From Halorussus aquaticus (GTDB taxonomy: Archaea; Halobacteriota; Halobacteria; Halobacteriales; Haladaptataceae), in NCBI RefSeq assembly GCF_024218795.1, contig NZ_CP100401.1, positions 62,001 through 126,000 of the forward strand: a stretch of 64,000 bases of DNA, written 5' to 3'. This document shows, one piece after another, positions 25,354 through 35,367 of the stretch. Under the pieces are notes generated by a model. That model was not told the origin of the DNA, searched no databases, and was given only the letters and a program-made list of their open reading frames with translations. Positions within the stretch are counted from its first letter, which is position 1. Each line of letters begins with the position of its first letter. A program made the translations under genes and the position numbers.

Positions 25354-26430
25354 TCATTGCTCCTGTTTCGCCGTGGTGAACGGAATCGTCGCCGCGGTGC
25401 GCTCGGTTACCGTCGCCGTGCGGACGATGAACGACAGCAGCAGCGCCAGCGGGAGGAACGCGAGCGTCACCGTAATCGGCAACAGGAGGTGGGCGTACGG
25501 GGTTATCCCCGTCCCCTGTCGGGCCGTGAGACCGAGGAGGACGACCACCGAGACCAACTCCGCGGGGAGTCCGGCGTAGAGCAGGACCCGGGATAGCGAC
25601 GAAAGTTCCTCCTGCAGGTACAGCGACTTGAAGTACTGGCGCGCCACGTCCACCTTCTGGAGGTGGTCGACGAGCGTGTCGAGGGCGTCGGTCACCGACT
25701 CCGGCAGGTCGTCGCCGTGGTCGGCGCGAATCCGTCGAATCCGATGTATCTCCTCGGCGTAGTTGGTCGTGAGCGTCACCGACAACACGTCGAACGTGTC
25801 GGCGCTCGAATCGTCGAGGAGGTCGAGGACGCGCTCGGCGTGGTCGGTCATCGACTTCACCACTTCGTCCACCTCCGAGCGCGTCTCCTCGCCGACCGTC
25901 CCGAACGTCATCGCGTCGATTCGGCGGGCCTCTCGGCGCGTGTTCTCGAAGAGCAGTCGGAGGAAGCCCAGCGGCTTCACCGGCGCGATTTCGCCCGCGT
26001 GTTCCTCCACCTCGCTCCGGTAGTCGACGACGTTCCGAATCTCGGATTCGAGTTCACCCGGCGAGTGGAACTCTCGACCCAGCAGTAACTGATTGATGGA
26101 GACCACGACCGTAATCAGCGTGAGGTTCCCGCTGATGAGCGCGCTGAACACGTAGTATACCGGTTGACTGCGGTCCAGCGGAACCAGTCCGAGTCGCTCC
26201 GTCCCGGCCAGCACGGCGAAGATACCTGCCACCACGATACCCGCGACCACCAGTCGATTCCCGTCGAGGAGCGCCCACTCGCGGACGCGGTTCTTCTTCG
26301 CCACCAGCCCCGAACTACCGCTCGACGTCGCGTCGGACGATTGACCGTCGTCCGACGATTCCCGACCGCTGGACGACCGTCCACCGAGAAGTCCGCTACC
26401 GCGACCTTCGGTGCCGTCGCTGTCGGTCAT
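25354..26430 (-). CDS. Haloarchaeal membrane protein of unknown function
   Basis: A 358-residue protein. A ~45-residue Ser/Gly/Asp-rich cytoplasmic tail is followed by two helices (LVVAGIVVAGIFAVLAGTER, ~60-80, and YYVFSALISGNLTLITVVVS, ~92-112). A ~170-residue charged soluble region comes next (VDYRSEVEEHAGEIAPVKPL through LVDHLQKVDVARQYFKSLYL), then two more helices (~290-345). The layout resembles membrane sensor or channel-like proteins, but no known domain is recognised. I chose ATG 26430, which gives M-T-D-S-D-G. Confidence 0.7.
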   Translation of the reverse strand: MTDSDGTEGRGSGLLGGRSSSGRESSDDGQSSDATSSGSSGLVAKKNRVREWALLDGNRLVVAGIVVAGIFAVLAGTERLGLVPLDRSQPVYYVFSALISGNLTLITVVVSINQLLLGREFHSPGELESEIRNVVDYRSEVEEHAGEIAPVKPLGFLRLLFENTRREARRIDAMTFGTVGEETRSEVDEVVKSMTDHAERVLDLLDDSSADTFDVLSVTLTTNYAEEIHRIRRIRADHGDDLPESVTDALDTLVDHLQKVDVARQYFKSLYLQEELSSLSRVLLYAGLPAELVSVVVLLGLTARQGTGITPYAHLLLPITVTLAFLPLALLLSFIVRTATVTERTAATIPFTTAKQEQ

Positions 26431-26548
26431 CCCGAGCGTAGTACGGCGCTGGGACGGAAAACGGCGTCGGGCAGCGAAAAGAGAGCGGAGTCGTGGTGCA
26501 GTAGAGAGCAGAGCCAGAGGTGCAATCGGAGCGCGACTGCCGCCTCGC

Positions 26549-29500
26549 TCAGTCGCGTATCCGTGCGAGTAGCAGTGCCCCAATCAGCGCGACGACAGCG
26601 GTACCGACGCCGAATCCGGGAACGTCCGGGGCCTCCTTCCCGAGGACGCCGCCGTCGTCCGCGCTCGTCACGCCGAGGGTCGCCGTCTTCCCCTCTACGT
26701 CCACCGTGAAGTTACCGGCGGCGTCCACCTGCCGGACGAAGGTGACGGTCGCCGTCTCGCCCGGCGGGACCGTCACGTTCTTGGTCGCCACCTGCTCGCC
26801 GAACATGGTCAGGGTCACCGGTCGCTCGCCCGGTTCGCCGCCGGTGTTCTCGACCGTGGCCGTGATTTCGACCTGCTCGCCCGCCGAGATGGTCGAACTG
26901 TTCAGCGACACGTCGGTGACCGACGTGTTCGCCGGAATCGTCTCCTTGACCGTGAGGATGCCGACCGACTCGCCGCCGATTGCGACGTCGTAGGTGCCGG
27001 TCGCCGGGGCCGTCCCCGTGACCGTCACCTCGGCCGACTCGCCGGGCGCGACCTCCACCGTCTCGGAGGCGACCGAACTCCCGTCGAGCGTGAGCGTCAC
27101 CGCGGCGCTCCGGGTGGTCGTCCCGTTGTTCTCGACCGTCGCGGTCGCCGTCACCTCGTTCCCCGTCGCCACGGTCCGACTCACCAACTCGGCGTCGGCG
27201 ACCGCGAGGGGCCGGTTCGCGCCGACCGCGAACGTTCCGAGTCCGTCGGTGGTCGCCGTGAGTCGGTAGGCGTCGCCGGTCGATTCGGCGACCGTCGCGT
27301 TCAGTCGTTGCCACCCGGCGTCGTACCGGTAGACCGCGACGTCGTCTCCGGACGCGAGTCCGCCGAGCGCGGACCGGTTGACCGTGAACTCGACGGTCGC
27401 GTTCTCGACGCCGGTGTCGAGGTACTTCGCGTCGAGACCGAGGTACGCCAGCGACTCGTCGGTCGCGGTCAGTTCGGCGGCGTTCCCCGGCGGGTCGGCG
27501 CTCGCGGAACTCTCGAACGCGATGTGGCTGTCGTCGCCCCGCAAATCGACCGCCACGCGCCGGAAGTCGACGCCCGTCCGGGCGGCGGCGTCGCTGGTCG
27601 GCAGTCCCGCACTGATAGTCTCGTCGCCCTGCCCGTTTCGCACGTCTATCAGCGCGGTGTTCGCACCGGTCCGTTCGACCTCGGTGACGACCGGCGGCGG
27701 GCCGAGACTGGTCGAACCGCCGCCACCGCCGCCACCGCCGCCGCCGGTCGCGGCCTTCTCCTCGGGTTTCACCTCGATAGTCGCCGACGCGTTGTCGGTG
27801 TCCCCGTCGTCGTCCACGACGGTCACGACCGGGTCGTAGGTACCGGAACTGTCGTACGCGTGCGTCACGGTGGCGTTCGCGGCGTCGGTGGTCCGCTCGG
27901 CCGTCCCGTTGCCGTCGAAGTCCCAGCGGTACTCCGTGATTTCACCCCGCTGGTCGGTGGAGTTGCTCGCGTCGAGCGTCACCTCGTTCCCGGCGCGGGT
28001 CTCGGCGGGGACCGAGAGTTCCGCGTTCGGTCTGTCGACGACGTCCACCGGAATCTCGTCGGTCGAGACCGCCCGTCCGGAAGCGTCGGTAACCACGAGT
28101 TCGACGGTGGCCGTCCCCGTTTCGTCGAACTGATAGCTCGCGTCCGGGCCGTATCGTTCGGCCACGGTCCCCGACTGCCGGAACGTCCACGTGTAGTTCA
28201 GCGACCGCTCGCTGTTGTCGGTCGCCGACGCCGACACCGCGACGGTCTCGCTCACCGACACCTCGCTCGGGACGGTGTGACTCGTGATGTTCGGGTCGCT
28301 CCCGTTCCCGACCGTGACGTTGACGCTGTCGGTGTCGACGTTCCCGTTGTTGTCGGTGACCGTCAGTTCGACCTGATAGTCGCCTGCCGACCCGTACGTG
28401 ACGCTGGCTCCGGGGTCACCGCCGTCCTCGTCGCGCACGTCGCCGCCGGGGGCGCTCCACGAGTACGACTCGACGCTCCCGTGTTCGTCGCTGCTCGCGC
28501 TCGCGTCGAGGGTTATCGGCGCTCCGGCCTCGACCGTCGTCGGGGTCGCCGCGACTTCCGCAGTCGGGTCGTCCTGCGCGACGACGGTCACCGTCTTCGT
28601 GACGTTATCGGTCTTCCCGCTTCGGTCCGATACCGTCAGCGACACCTCGTACTCGCCGGGCGCGCCGAAGGTGTGCGAGATTCGCTCGCCGCTCTTCGCG
28701 CTCCCGTTGACGCGCCACTCGTAGCTGTCGGCGAGCGCCACGTTGTCGGAACTCGCCGACCCGTCGAACGCGATGGACTCGCCGACGACGTGGTACTCGC
28801 TGTCGCCCGCGGTGTCGTTGACGATGTAGTCGGCGCTCGGCGGTTCGCCAGTCTTCACCTCGACCGTCGTGGACGCCGTCACCTCCCGGCCGTCGGCGAC
28901 CATCGTCACCGTCGCTTCGTACTCGCTCGCGTTCTCGTAGGTGTGGGGGACGGAGGGGTCTGTCGTGTTCTCGTCTATCCGACCGTCGCCGTCGTAGTCC
29001 CACTGGTAGCTGTCGGCCGCTTCGTCCGCGGTGAACGTCACGCTCTGGCCCGCCTCGACCCGACTCCGGTCGGCGCTCAGTTCCGCGTCGAGGCAGTTCG
29101 CGCCGCGCTCGATGACGAGCGGTTCGTCCATCTGCAGGTCCTTCATCTCGCCGTTCATGTCGTCGTGGCCCGTGTTGTGGCGCACGGCCCAGCGCTGGAC
29201 GTCGCCGGTGAACGAGGCGTCGATGGTGACGTTCTCGCCCCGCTGGAGGTTGTGGAACCCGCGGTACGCGCCGCCGTCAGTTCCGCCGGGACCCCACGTC
29301 CAGTGGACGTCGAAGTAGCCGCCGCCGAACTCGCTGAGACGTTCGTAGCTCGAATTCCGTTCGGCGAGGTTCCGGTGACCGAACATCGTTCCGCTGGCAT
29401 CGACGTACCGGTCGTCTATCTCCGCCCGGGGGTACATGTCGTCGATGTACGCCCACTCGCCGCTCGGGAGGTCGTCGAACGTCCAGTCGGCCGTCCCGCC

Positions 29501-30118
29501 GCCGGGCGACGGTTCGAGGAAGCCGTCGGCGGGACCGTACTCACCGTTGTACGGGTAGTGCGAGGAGGTGCCGGTCTCCTCGTACAGTCTGTCGTGGCGG
29601 ACCACCAGACTCACCTCCCCGTTCGCGTTCTCGTAGAAGAACAGGTGGCTCTCGCCGTCCGCCGACCAGTTGTACTTCCCGTACGTGGCGTACTCCCAAC
29701 CCTCGTAGACGAACTGGGTGTTGAGATACGGTGCGTACTCGGAAATCTGGCCCTTGTAGGAGACGTTCTCCGGGCCGGGACGCGGGTCGGTGTCGTTCCG
29801 ATAGCGGTAGTCCATCTGGGACTCGATGGACTCGAACCCGTTCCAGTCGGGGTTCCGGAACGACCCCTTCACGTCGGCCTCCTCGTACGTGATGTTCCGC
29901 CGGACTTCGACTTCGGGGACCATCTTGGGGTGGTCGTACGAGTAGGGTCGTACCTCGTAACAGACGTTCGTGCCGGGTTGTCGAACCGTGTACACCGGCG
30001 CGTCGTCGTGGTCCGCGCTCGCCGTCCCGACCAGCCCCGCGATGCCGGGCGGCAGCGCCGACGTTACCAACAGCACCGTCAGTCCAAAGCTTAGAATCGT
30101 GGTTCTATCGACGTTCAT
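26549..30118 (-). CDS. Large PKD-repeat cell-surface protein with PGF-CTERM anchor
   Basis: A 1189-residue secreted protein. Residues 1-36 are a signal peptide (TTILSFGLTVLLVTSALPPG ... ASA). An unrecognised globular region (~37-340) is followed by about five PKD-like domains (~343-785), each with WDYDGDG- or SYEWRVNG-like strands. A run of ten glycines (~790-799) separates a further region with two CARDB-like beta domains (~985-1160). The extreme C-terminus VPGFGVGTAVVALIGALLLA plus RIRD is a PGF-CTERM signal, cleaved by archaeosortase A and replaced by a lipid anchor. It is thus an S-layer-associated surface protein, perhaps binding polymers or other cells. No neighbour suggests a substrate. 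Confidence 0.9.
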   Translation of the reverse strand: MNVDRTTILSFGLTVLLVTSALPPGIAGLVGTASADHDDAPVYTVRQPGTNVCYEVRPYSYDHPKMVPEVEVRRNITYEEADVKGSFRNPDWNGFESIESQMDYRYRNDTDPRPGPENVSYKGQISEYAPYLNTQFVYEGWEYATYGKYNWSADGESHLFFYENANGEVSLVVRHDRLYEETGTSSHYPYNGEYGPADGFLEPSPGGGTADWTFDDLPSGEWAYIDDMYPRAEIDDRYVDASGTMFGHRNLAERNSSYERLSEFGGGYFDVHWTWGPGGTDGGAYRGFHNLQRGENVTIDASFTGDVQRWAVRHNTGHDDMNGEMKDLQMDEPLVIERGANCLDAELSADRSRVEAGQSVTFTADEAADSYQWDYDGDGRIDENTTDPSVPHTYENASEYEATVTMVADGREVTASTTVEVKTGEPPSADYIVNDTAGDSEYHVVGESIAFDGSASSDNVALADSYEWRVNGSAKSGERISHTFGAPGEYEVSLTVSDRSGKTDNVTKTVTVVAQDDPTAEVAATPTTVEAGAPITLDASASSDEHGSVESYSWSAPGGDVRDEDGGDPGASVTYGSAGDYQVELTVTDNNGNVDTDSVNVTVGNGSDPNITSHTVPSEVSVSETVAVSASATDNSERSLNYTWTFRQSGTVAERYGPDASYQFDETGTATVELVVTDASGRAVSTDEIPVDVVDRPNAELSVPAETRAGNEVTLDASNSTDQRGEITEYRWDFDGNGTAERTTDAANATVTHAYDSSGTYDPVVTVVDDDGDTDNASATIEVKPEEKAATGGGGGGGGGGSTSLGPPPVVTEVERTGANTALIDVRNGQGDETISAGLPTSDAAARTGVDFRRVAVDLRGDDSHIAFESSASADPPGNAAELTATDESLAYLGLDAKYLDTGVENATVEFTVNRSALGGLASGDDVAVYRYDAGWQRLNATVAESTGDAYRLTATTDGLGTFAVGANRPLAVADAELVSRTVATGNEVTATATVENNGTTTRSAAVTLTLDGSSVASETVEVAPGESAEVTVTGTAPATGTYDVAIGGESVGILTVKETIPANTSVTDVSLNSSTISAGEQVEITATVENTGGEPGERPVTLTMFGEQVATKNVTVPPGETATVTFVRQVDAAGNFTVDVEGKTATLGVTSADDGGVLGKEAPDVPGFGVGTAVVALIGALLLARIRD

Positions 30119-30400
30119 CTCACTGCTAACGGTCCGTATTCCGGTATTTCCCTTTGTTATGGACTCTCTGGGTCGTTCTCTGCCGGACGCTACGCTCGCG
30201 TAAACGGGGCGTAACTGTCACTCACCGAGTGATACCGGCGGCTAGGTGCGGCCTACCTCGGTCTCGTCCGCCGACTGGACGCGCGTGGAGAGCGAAATCG
30301 CGTCGAGAGAGACCTCGTCTCGACGAAGAACTCGTATCGAAATGGAACGACGAAACTTCCCTGCCGAAGAGAAGCGTACCGATGTCGTTAGGAGAGACGG

Positions 30401-32326
30401 TTACGGTGTGCGGTCTTCGACGGCCTCCGCGCTCTGCTCGGTGACGCGGACGCCCTTCGCAGAGAGGTGTTGCATCCGCCGTCGGGCGAAGTCCTCCTCC
30501 GTCGTGCCGCGGGTCGCCAGCACGTACATCCGTGAGTTGCCCGTCGGCCGCATCGTCCGGCCAGCGCGCTGTGCGCCCTGTCGTCTGGACCCGCCGAGAC
30601 CCGACGCCACGATGGCGAGTTCGGCGTCCGGCAGGTCGATGCCTTCGTCGCCGACCCGGGAGACGACCAGCGCGTCGCGCTGGCCCGACTTGAACTGCTG
30701 GAGCAACTGCTCGCGGCGGGCGTGGCGCATCTCGCCCGAGATGAAGGGGACGTTCAGCGCCTCCGCCAGCGCCTCGCCTTGGTCGAGGTACTCCACGAAT
30801 ATCAGGGTCTTCGCGTGGGGGTGTTCCGCGCGCAGGTGGCGAATCTCGCGGAGTTTCGCGGGGTTGCTCGCCGCCACCTGTCGCTTCTCGTGGCCGTCGG
30901 CGCTCCCGTACTCGTTGCGGTACGTCTCGTCGTCCCACGGGACGTAACGAATCTGGACCTCGGGTTCCTGCACGTATCCGGCCTCGAACAGCGCGTCCCA
31001 GTCGGTGCCGATTGGCGGGCCGATGAGCGTGAATATCTCCTCCTCCTTGTCGTCCTCGCGGACCGGGGTGGCCGAGAGACCGAGTCGGTGCTTGCTCTGG
31101 AGTTCCGCGGAGCGTCGGAAGACCCGAGACGGGACGTGGTGGACCTCGTCGTAGATGATGAGGCCCCACTCGCGCTGGTCGAACAGTTGCCGGTGGCGGT
31201 CCATTCCGGCGGTCTGGTAGGTCGCTATCGTGACCGGCCGAACGTCCTTCGTGCCGCCGTGGTACTCGCCTATCTGGTCGGGCGCGAGGGTGGTGTTGGC
31301 CAGCAGTTCCTCGTGCCACTGAGTGGCGAGTTCGCGGCCCGGGACTAGAATCAGGGTCTCGCCGCCGACCGCCTCGATAGCGGCCATGCCCGCCACCGTC
31401 TTCCCGCTCCCCGGCGGGCCGACGAGGACGCCCGACTTGGTCTCGACGAACTGGTTCACCCACTCCTGCTGGTAGTCACGAAGGCGCAGGTTCAGTGTCA
31501 CGTCCAGTTCCTCGCCGGTGTCAAGGTCGCGCTCGTCGCGCACCGGGTATCCGGCCTCGTAGAGGATGCGCTTGACCTCGGCGACGGACTCCTCGGCGAC
31601 CCAGCTCTCGGTGTCCGACAGCGGGGCGCGGAGTTGCCCCTCGTCCAGTCGCTGGCGCGCGACGTTGCCCATCAGGTCCTCGCTCGCGGCTTCGAGGACG
31701 ACGTAGCCGTCCTCCTCGTCGGTCCGGAGGACGAACTGGCGGGCGCGCTTCCACTGGCTCTCCATCCACTCTTCGAGGTGGGGCGACCGCTCGGGGAGCA
31801 CGTCGCGGAGGGTTCCCCGCAGGTCCTCGAAGTCGTCGAACGGCGCGGCCCACACGTCCTCTTGGCGAATCTCGTAGATGTAGCCGCCGTCGCGCGTGGT
31901 GTCCACGAGGTGGGCGAACTGCGAGAGTTGCGCGCGAGTGAACTGGGTCGGTTGGTCCACGACCAGTTCGCGGCGCTTCGGGAAGACGATGACGCGCTCG
32001 CGGTCGGCCAGTTTCCCCCAGTCGGTCGGGTACCAGACCACGGGGTCGTTCGAGACGTCGAGCCGTTCGACGCCCTCGCGCTCCGCCAGACCGGTGAGCG
32101 CGTCGTCGGTCTCGGCCTGCGACCGGTCGAGTGCGCGCGCGACCTCCTCGGCGGTGACGACGGGGCGGCCGAACTGCTCGACGGCGTCGTGGAACGACTC
32201 GACGCTCACCGCCTCGTCGTCGGCCGCGTCGTTCGCAGATTCGACTGGGTCGGTCGCTTCTCCCGGGGGAGCGTCGCTCTCGTCGGGAGGGTCGGCGTCG
32301 GCGACATCGTTCTCGGAGTCGGTCAT
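30401..32326 (-). CDS. XPB/Rad25-type SF2 DNA helicase
   Basis: A 641-residue superfamily 2 helicase. After an acidic N-terminal tail (~1-45) come XPB-like damage-recognition segments, then Walker A VGPPGSGKT (~residue 306), the DEVH box in LIIYDEVHHVPS (~393), SATPVRED, and helicase-C motifs ending QRAGRTMRPTGNSRMYVLAT (~588-607). Archaeal XPB homologues act in DNA repair or transcription-linked remodelling, often with the nuclease Bax1; no Bax1 gene is adjacent. Start ATG 32326 (M-T-D-S-E-N-D). Confidence 0.93.
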   Translation of the reverse strand: MTDSENDVADADPPDESDAPPGEATDPVESANDAADDEAVSVESFHDAVEQFGRPVVTAEEVARALDRSQAETDDALTGLAEREGVERLDVSNDPVVWYPTDWGKLADRERVIVFPKRRELVVDQPTQFTRAQLSQFAHLVDTTRDGGYIYEIRQEDVWAAPFDDFEDLRGTLRDVLPERSPHLEEWMESQWKRARQFVLRTDEEDGYVVLEAASEDLMGNVARQRLDEGQLRAPLSDTESWVAEESVAEVKRILYEAGYPVRDERDLDTGEELDVTLNLRLRDYQQEWVNQFVETKSGVLVGPPGSGKTVAGMAAIEAVGGETLILVPGRELATQWHEELLANTTLAPDQIGEYHGGTKDVRPVTIATYQTAGMDRHRQLFDQREWGLIIYDEVHHVPSRVFRRSAELQSKHRLGLSATPVREDDKEEEIFTLIGPPIGTDWDALFEAGYVQEPEVQIRYVPWDDETYRNEYGSADGHEKRQVAASNPAKLREIRHLRAEHPHAKTLIFVEYLDQGEALAEALNVPFISGEMRHARREQLLQQFKSGQRDALVVSRVGDEGIDLPDAELAIVASGLGGSRRQGAQRAGRTMRPTGNSRMYVLATRGTTEEDFARRRMQHLSAKGVRVTEQSAEAVEDRTP

Positions 32327-32487
32327 CGGGTCGTCGTAGGAGCATCGCGAATAAACGATTTGCGCTACAAAAAATCCAATAGTTACCTTGAATCCATCCT
32401 TGGTTTTCCAACATATGGCCACAAGATTTATTCATATTCGTTGACAGCCAGAGTAAAATTTGAGTAGTGGGGGTTTGACCGAGAGGT

Positions 32488-32631
32488 ATGGACACGGGAA
32501 TCACGGCCATCGAACGCTGTGCGTACTGCCGGGAGTACGTTCCGATAACGGTCTTGCCCGTCGCCCCGGAGGACGGGCCGATTTCGGCCGAGGTGGCCGT
32601 CTGCGAGGCGTGTCGAACCGGCGGACGCTGA
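32488..32631 (+). CDS. Very small zinc-ribbon protein (47 aa)
   Basis: ATG 32488 opens a 47-residue frame with C11-x2-C14 (ERCAYCREYVP) and a second C-x2-C near the end (VCEACRTGG). The two pairs are about 26 residues apart, as in rubredoxin-like or zinc-beta-ribbon knuckles. Such 'micro' zinc proteins are common and often regulatory in haloarchaea. It is read divergently from the XPB helicase gene. Coding is supported by GC-rich third positions and the paired cysteines. Confidence 0.7.
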   Translation: MDTGITAIERCAYCREYVPITVLPVAPEDGPISAEVAVCEACRTGGR

Positions 32632-32886
32632 CGGCGACGCCGCGATGTCGGCGGACGGAGACGCCCCGACGGGAGTGCGGTCCGGTCGGGGCGGTCCGAT
32701 AGCATCGGCTAGAATCGCTCCGGTCGGCCTCCCCGCAGTCGGCGATGTCGCCGCTGCGACGTTGCCGACTGCCGGGCGTCACTCCGCCTCAACGGGGGAA
32801 TTAGTCCCCGCTTACCGTTTCGTTTACGCCCGTTAGCGGTCGAACTGCACCGTAGGTATAACTACTCCTCCATCGTGGCAGTTCGC

Positions 32887-33468
32887 ATGACATTTCGAGA
32901 GGTTCGCACGCTCGTCGTTCTCCTCGCCGCGTTCGGACTCGCGGTCGGCGCTGGCGGCGTCCCGACGACGGCGACGCCGTTCGACGCGGCGACGGCGACC
33001 GACGCGACTCCGACGGAGATCGGTTCCTGCACGACTATCGACGAACCCGGCACCTACGTCCTGACGACCGACATCGAGAACGCGGGCGAGACGGCTATCT
33101 CTCAGCCCTGTATGAAGATCACCGCCGACAACGTGACCTTCGACGGCGGCGGTCACACCATCGGCGGCAGAGGCGAGAGTCACACCAAGGGCGTCGCGGT
33201 CGCGGACGCCGAGGGGGTCACCGTCACGAACGTCTCCGTCACCGACTGGCACTCCGGCGTCCTCGTCACGGGCGGGTCGGCCACAGTCCGGAACGTCTCG
33301 ACGTTCTCGAACGCCTACGGGGTCCGACTGGAGAACGCCACCGGCGGCACCGTCGAGGACAGCACCATCTCGGACAACCTCGTCGGCGTCTCCGCGATAG
33401 GCGTGGACGTGTCGCTCTCGAACAACGAGTTCTCGGGCAACGAAATCCGCGTCCAGCGCGCCGACTGA
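32887..33468 (+). CDS. Secreted right-handed beta-helix (NosD-like) protein
   Basis: A 193-residue protein with an N-terminal signal peptide (LVVLLAAFGLAVGAGGVPT). The mature part begins with the typical SCTTIDEPGTYVLTTDI and continues with beta-helix rungs: NVTFDGGGHTIGG, GVTVTNVSVTDWHSGVLVTG, VRNVSTFSNAYGVRLEN and VEDSTISDNLVGVSAIG. NosD/PbH1 repeats form parallel beta helices that bind or process surface polysaccharides; here only ~6 rungs are present, shorter than most. GTG 32875 is an alternative start. Confidence 0.85.
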   Translation: MTFREVRTLVVLLAAFGLAVGAGGVPTTATPFDAATATDATPTEIGSCTTIDEPGTYVLTTDIENAGETAISQPCMKITADNVTFDGGGHTIGGRGESHTKGVAVADAEGVTVTNVSVTDWHSGVLVTGGSATVRNVSTFSNAYGVRLENATGGTVEDSTISDNLVGVSAIGVDVSLSNNEFSGNEIRVQRAD

Positions 33469-33527
33469 GCGCGAACCCCGGTTCGCCCGACTGGACATTT
33501 AAGTCGGCCGACTGCGTACGCCCTCCC

Positions 33528-33851
33528 ATGTCCGACGGTCCCTTCGAGACCACGTTCCACGTCGGCGAAGTCGTCGACGCCGAGTCGTTCCCGGAAACGA
33601 ACAAACCCGAGATGTCGAAACTCCGAATCGACCTCGGCGACGAGGAGGTACAATCGGTCGCCCAGACCGGGTACAACTACGACCCGGATGACCTCGTGGG
33701 ACGACAGGTGCTCTGCGCGACCAATCTCGGGTCGGTCCGCATCGCGGGCGAGAAGTCCGAGGCGCTGACCGTCGGTGTCCCCGACGAGGAGGGTCACCCG
33801 GTTCTCGTCGCGCCCGACGACGACGTGCCTCTCGGCGGAGAACTCTACTGA
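33528..33851 (+). CDS. tRNA-binding (EMAP/CsaA-like) OB-fold protein
   Basis: A 107-residue single-domain protein. FHVGEVVDAESFPETNKPEM, KLRIDLGDEEVQSVAQTGYN and LVGRQVLCATNLGSVRIAGE follow the tRNA-binding-domain pattern found in CsaA and in the C-terminus of methionyl-tRNA synthetase, where the OB fold binds tRNA elbows. The usual KPMKIGGVKSEGML is rendered VRIAGEKSEALTVG here. It may assist tRNA handling or act as an export chaperone. Monocistronic. Confidence 0.85.
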   Translation: MSDGPFETTFHVGEVVDAESFPETNKPEMSKLRIDLGDEEVQSVAQTGYNYDPDDLVGRQVLCATNLGSVRIAGEKSEALTVGVPDEEGHPVLVAPDDDVPLGGELY

Positions 33852-34045
33852 CCTCGCCGTCGGCTTAGACCGTTCAGGAGGGGGATGGTCACGCTGGCGG
33901 GCCTCCTGACCGTCGTCTTTCACCCCTCACGGTAATCGTTCGTCTTCCCTCCCGACCGTCGTCTGTCTCACTTTGGGACTGCTATCCGTCTACTTCACCG
34001 AATCCGAGGCGATAGGGCTACCCCAGTACTGTTCGTTCTCTCGGT

Positions 34046-35260
34046 CTAATCGGTGGCGTTGTGGTTCGACTTCAGTTCCGAGGCCCACTCGGGCCACTCG
34101 CGGCGCTGTTCGAAACCGCTCACGTTCGCGTCGCCCGACATGGCTTTGATTGCCTTCGCGTCCGCGCGGTTCCAGACCGCTCCGTCCTCGTGGAAGAGAC
34201 CGTTGATGATGCCGCGCTTGCGCATGTAGCGGACGTAGGCGGGTTTCACCATCAGCGACCAGAAGAAGTTGCCGACGCCGTGCTGGTGAATCGTCGGCGC
34301 GAGAGAGGCGTAATCTGGTTGCCACTGCTCGACCTCGCCGCTGCTGCCCCATCCGTAGTCGGCGACGCGCTGCCACTCGGTCAGGTAGACCGGCATGTCG
34401 AGGTCCTCGCCGAGTTCGAGCGCGTTCGGGAGCAGGTCGTGAAACACGTCGGTGCTGTTCGGGAAGTTGTAGTGGAACTGGAGGATATCGACGCCCCAAT
34501 CGACGTACTCCGCGTTGTTGGCGAGGCTGGTCGAACCCACGGTCAGCGGGACCGACCCGCGGTTCTCCGCCATCGTCTCGAACATGGCGTTCGCGAACCG
34601 CTTCATGGTCGGGAGCCACCCCGGTTCATTCATCACTTCGACGGCGAACAGGCGGTCGTCGTCTCGCCACCGGTCCATGAACCACCGCACGTACTCCCGC
34701 GGGTCGTCCCACAGACTGCTGTACTGGATGATTTCGCTCGACGGCGACTGGACCGGCGGCGCGGTCCGCGGGTCCGTATCGTGGAGGTTCTGTTCGGTCG
34801 GTTCCCTGCCGACGCTCTCGAACAGGCCGAACAACACCTCCATCCCACGGTCGTCGGCCGCGGTCAGGAAGTGCTCGATGGACCGCTCCAACTCGTCGGG
34901 GCTTTCGAGCCACTGCTCGTAACTCACCCACGTTCGGATGGCGTTGAGGTTCACGCGCTCGGCGTATCCGAGGTCGCGCTCGACGACCTGCTCGTCGTAG
35001 TCGTGCCACATCTGGAAGGTGTTCCACGCCCGCGAGGGGACGTAGAGCGCACCCCGAACGTCGATGGGGTCGGCGGCCGTCTGGGTCGTCTTCTCGGTCC
35101 CCGCGTCGGTAGACGTAGATTCTCGGCCGCCGTCCTCGTCGCGGGTGGAGTTATTCTGTCGCGGCCGACTCCCGGTCGGACCGGCGCACCCCGCTCCTCC
35201 CACGAGTCCGGCCGAGACGCTCGCTCCCAGAAACCGCCGACGAGTGTACCGCTGGGTCAT
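34046..35260 (-). CDS. Tat-exported glycoside hydrolase (GH5-like cellulase/mannanase fold)
   Basis: A 404-residue exported lipoprotein. The twin-arginine signal is RRRFLGASVSAGLVGGAGCA with a lipobox cysteine, followed by a Ser/Thr/Asp-rich linker (~31-65). The catalytic region shows a GH5/clan-A TIM barrel: an early NLNAIRTWVSYEQWL, LFAVEVMNEPGWLPTMKRFA with the acid/base Glu in MNEPG, ILQFHYNFPNSTDVF, and VYLTEWQRVADYGWGSSGE with the candidate nucleophile Glu in LTEWQ. It should hydrolyse beta-linked polysaccharides at the cell surface. Substrate unknown. Confidence 0.85.
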   Translation of the reverse strand: MTQRYTRRRFLGASVSAGLVGGAGCAGPTGSRPRQNNSTRDEDGGRESTSTDAGTEKTTQTAADPIDVRGALYVPSRAWNTFQMWHDYDEQVVERDLGYAERVNLNAIRTWVSYEQWLESPDELERSIEHFLTAADDRGMEVLFGLFESVGREPTEQNLHDTDPRTAPPVQSPSSEIIQYSSLWDDPREYVRWFMDRWRDDDRLFAVEVMNEPGWLPTMKRFANAMFETMAENRGSVPLTVGSTSLANNAEYVDWGVDILQFHYNFPNSTDVFHDLLPNALELGEDLDMPVYLTEWQRVADYGWGSSGEVEQWQPDYASLAPTIHQHGVGNFFWSLMVKPAYVRYMRKRGIINGLFHEDGAVWNRADAKAIKAMSGDANVSGFEQRREWPEWASELKSNHNATD

Positions 35261-35367
35261 TGAAGCCCGCCACGACACCATCTGGTGTAAAAGTGTACTT
35301 ACGTTCCGCGATAGGTTTCGCTTTCCGCGCCGGACAACGCCCAGTTTCTCGGGCGACGGACGGAGTC

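Noticed and set aside
32811..32836. Possible further 6-bp-period CG array upstream of the beta-helix gene
   Set aside because: Spacing of the CG dinucleotides is irregular (5, 6 and 4 bp), so it does not meet the pattern of the other arrays.
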